A DNA stretch of 33,832 nt from the NCBI GenBank assembly GCA_002698965.1, contig PAAT01000130.1, forward strand, positions 4,065 through 37,896, in the 5' to 3' direction. Every line of letters begins with the position of its first letter. Within the stretch, counting starts at the first letter, position 1. Shown piece after piece: positions 32,237 to 33,832 of the stretch. Origin of the DNA: Rhodopirellula sp. Its GTDB lineage: Bacteria > Planctomycetota > Planctomycetia > Pirellulales > Pirellulaceae. Under the pieces are notes generated by a model. The model made no database searches. It was not told the origin of the DNA and saw only the letters and a program-made list of their open reading frames with translations. The position numbers were made by a program, and so were the translations under genes.

Positions 32237-33832
32237 TTAACCGTCACTTGTATCAGCAACGGGGGTTAAAGGAGCAAATGCCAAACGAAACTTCCGTTCC
32301 TGTTGATCGATAAACTTTACCGTCGCCGTGCGTTTGGGACCTTTGCCTGTAATTGTCTTTATGACACCAGTACCATATTCGTCATGATGAACCTGCATAC
32401 CGGGCTGAAAGGCAACTGCCTTCTTTTTACCCTTCACCTTTTTACCTATTAATTGAGCTGCCGTCTTTAACTGGGCAGCCATATCCTCCAAAGGAGCGGG
32501 AATCGAGCTGGCTAATTCTTCACTTTGGTCATAGCCCGAAAGAGACTGATCCACGTCAAAATCTGAGTTTATATCATCCATAAAATCAGGTTCTAACTCA
32601 TACTCGCTGCCCAACCCGCCAAGACCAACAGTGGAAAGGCCGCCCGTTGGAATATGACATTCCATTTCGTCCCGTGGCAACTCGTATAAAAACTGGCTCG
32701 GAGAAGCAATTCTTGTTTGCCCGCGAAATGTTCGACGTTGACAATAGCTAAGTTGCAACTGTTGCTCGGCTCGAGTAATTCCCACGAACAATAAACGACG
32801 TTCCTCTTCTTCAGCCGCCGGATCTTCCAAACTACGTTCATGAGGCAGTATGCCGTGTTCAACACCAACAATAAAGACACTTGGAAACTCCAGTCCTTTT
32901 GAAGCGTGCATTGTCATTAGAGTTACGCGGTCTGGATCTGCATCGAGATCATCCACATCACTGACGAGTGCTACGTGCTCTAAAAAAGCTTCCAGTGTTG
33001 ACTCTTGCATTTCCCGTTCGAACTCCCGGGCAGCATTAATCAATTCATCAACGTTCCCACGCCGATCTTCATCGGCTTTAGCGTCCTGTGCATCCACATA
33101 ATCACCGTATCCAGTCTCTTCAACGACTTCGACCAGTAAATCGGAAACCGGCATATGAATCGATGTTGTTAGGACATCGATTAAAGTAACAAATTTATTG
33201 ATTGCCGTAGCCGCTCGTTTCGAAAGAGACTCAATCAGGCCTGCTTCACGACAAGCTTCAAGCATCGTCAATTGATAACGTTGAGCATGATTAATAACAT
33301 GCTGAAGAGACGTTTTCCCGATTCCTCTAGCCGGCAGATTGACCACTCGATTAAAGGCAACGTCATTCGAAGGATTGTTGATCAGCTGAAGATAGCAAAG
33401 CAGATCCTTAACCTCTTTACGCTGAAAGAACTCCAAACCACGCACCACCTGATAAGGGATGCCCTGCTTCATCATGGCATATTCGAGAGGTCGCGAAAAT
33501 GCATTCACGCGATAGAAGATGGCGTAATCCCGTAGTGATCGCTTGCCACCTTCCACTTCGCTTGCAATCCTTGCGGCGATGGCATCAGACTCATCATTGG
33601 GGTGGGGAAAACATACAAGCCTGACAGGCTCTCCTTCATCGTTTTCTGTAAACAATTGCTTTTGTTTACGCTGTTTGTTATTCGCAATCAGATCGTCAGC
33701 CGCACGCAGGATACGTTTGGTACTACGATAATTCTGCTCCAAACGGACAACCTTGGCCTCCGGATAGTCCTTTTCAAACTCAAGAATGTTCGAAATACTA
33801 GCTCCACGCCAGGCATAAATTGACTGATCCGG
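32237..33832 (-). CDS. UvrD/PcrA-type ATP-dependent DNA helicase (5' end cut by window)
   Basis: 532 codons are present; the frame is open to the right edge, so the N-terminal part with Walker A is missing. Seen in order: PDQSIYAWRGA (motif III region) at the edge, LEQNYRSTKRIL (motif IV), YQVVRGLEFFQRKEVKDLLCYLQL, the IGKTS-type segment, LMTMHASKGLEFPSVFIVG (motif V) and LLFVGITRAEQQLQLSY (motif VI). The C-terminal about 60 residues (GMQVHHDEYGTGVIKTITG... VKFIDQQERKFRLAFAPL) are the Tudor-like RNA-polymerase-binding domain of PcrA/UvrD. A 3'-5' helicase for nucleotide-excision and mismatch repair and for pulling back stalled RNA polymerase. Confidence 0.95.
   Translation of the reverse strand, partial: PDQSIYAWRGASISNILEFEKDYPEAKVVRLEQNYRSTKRILRAADDLIANNKQRKQKQLFTENDEGEPVRLVCFPHPNDESDAIAARIASEVEGGKRSLRDYAIFYRVNAFSRPLEYAMMKQGIPYQVVRGLEFFQRKEVKDLLCYLQLINNPSNDVAFNRVVNLPARGIGKTSLQHVINHAQRYQLTMLEACREAGLIESLSKRAATAINKFVTLIDVLTTSIHMPVSDLLVEVVEETGYGDYVDAQDAKADEDRRGNVDELINAAREFEREMQESTLEAFLEHVALVSDVDDLDADPDRVTLMTMHASKGLEFPSVFIVGVEHGILPHERSLEDPAAEEEERRLLFVGITRAEQQLQLSYCQRRTFRGQTRIASPSQFLYELPRDEMECHIPTGGLSTVGLGGLGSEYELEPDFMDDINSDFDVDQSLSGYDQSEELASSIPAPLEDMAAQLKTAAQLIGKKVKGKKKAVAFQPGMQVHHDEYGTGVIKTITGKGPKRTATVKFIDQQERKFRLAFAPLTPVADTSDG

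Noticed and set aside
1..33832. tRNA genes, CRISPR arrays, insertion sequences or prophage
   Set aside because: I saw no cloverleaf with a T-loop signature, no regularly spaced repeats, and no transposase, integrase or phage-like gene; by-eye scanning could still miss a diverged tRNA.

Overview
The window looks like chromosomal DNA from a planctomycete (phylum Planctomycetota). This is inference from gene content, not from a marker gene. The signs are two Tat-exported TIM-barrel isomerase/epimerase proteins, a large surface protein whose N-terminus carries the LLEARCLLAAD-type motif typical of planctomycete exported proteins, SdrD_B and FG-GAP-like repeats beside an exported WD40 protein, and frequent weak or absent Shine-Dalgarno sequences. 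I found no rRNA, tRNA, CRISPR array, transposase or phage gene. Both edges cut genes: an isomerase-like gene on the left and a PcrA/UvrD helicase on the right.

Left part (1-6.3 kb): a truncated exported isomerase-like gene; an orphan membrane protein; a compact two-gene operon made of a soft-metal MerR-type regulator and a 45-residue peptide with 17 cysteines (a metallothionein-like chelator); an exported protein with two endonuclease/exonuclease/phosphatase domains; a DUF3592-type membrane protein; and a second exported isomerase-like protein. Middle part (6.5-13.6 kb): a membrane-fused spermidine-synthase-like protein, a PLP aminotransferase, an RhlE-type RNA helicase, a 750-base stretch with little in it, a secreted HExxH gluzincin-like protein and a small membrane protein.

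From 18.2 kb down to 13.7 kb on the minus strand lies a probable operon: rhodanese, NAD-dependent epimerase, exported M19 dipeptidase, exported isoaspartyl peptidase and a lipoprotein. Divergent from it runs a plus-strand operon: CCA-adding/poly(A) polymerase family enzyme, CopD-like membrane protein and a 56-residue coiled-coil protein. From 33.8 kb down to 20.3 kb everything is on the minus strand: PcrA/UvrD helicase, an old-yellow-enzyme-family oxidoreductase, Mfd, an exported SurA/PpiC-like foldase, a terminator, citrate synthase, an exported WD40 protein and the large repeat-bearing surface protein.

The most notable item is the metal-sensor/cysteine-peptide pair at 1857-2480. A perfect 9+4+9 inverted repeat lies inside a 19-bp promoter spacer, the hallmark of MerR activation. 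The TATAAT box is six bases from the regulator's ATG, suggesting a leaderless mRNA. The regulator's stop codon overlaps the peptide's start as ATGA, and a T-tailed hairpin closes the unit. No transporter or reductase is attached, so it reads as a minimal sense-and-sequester module.
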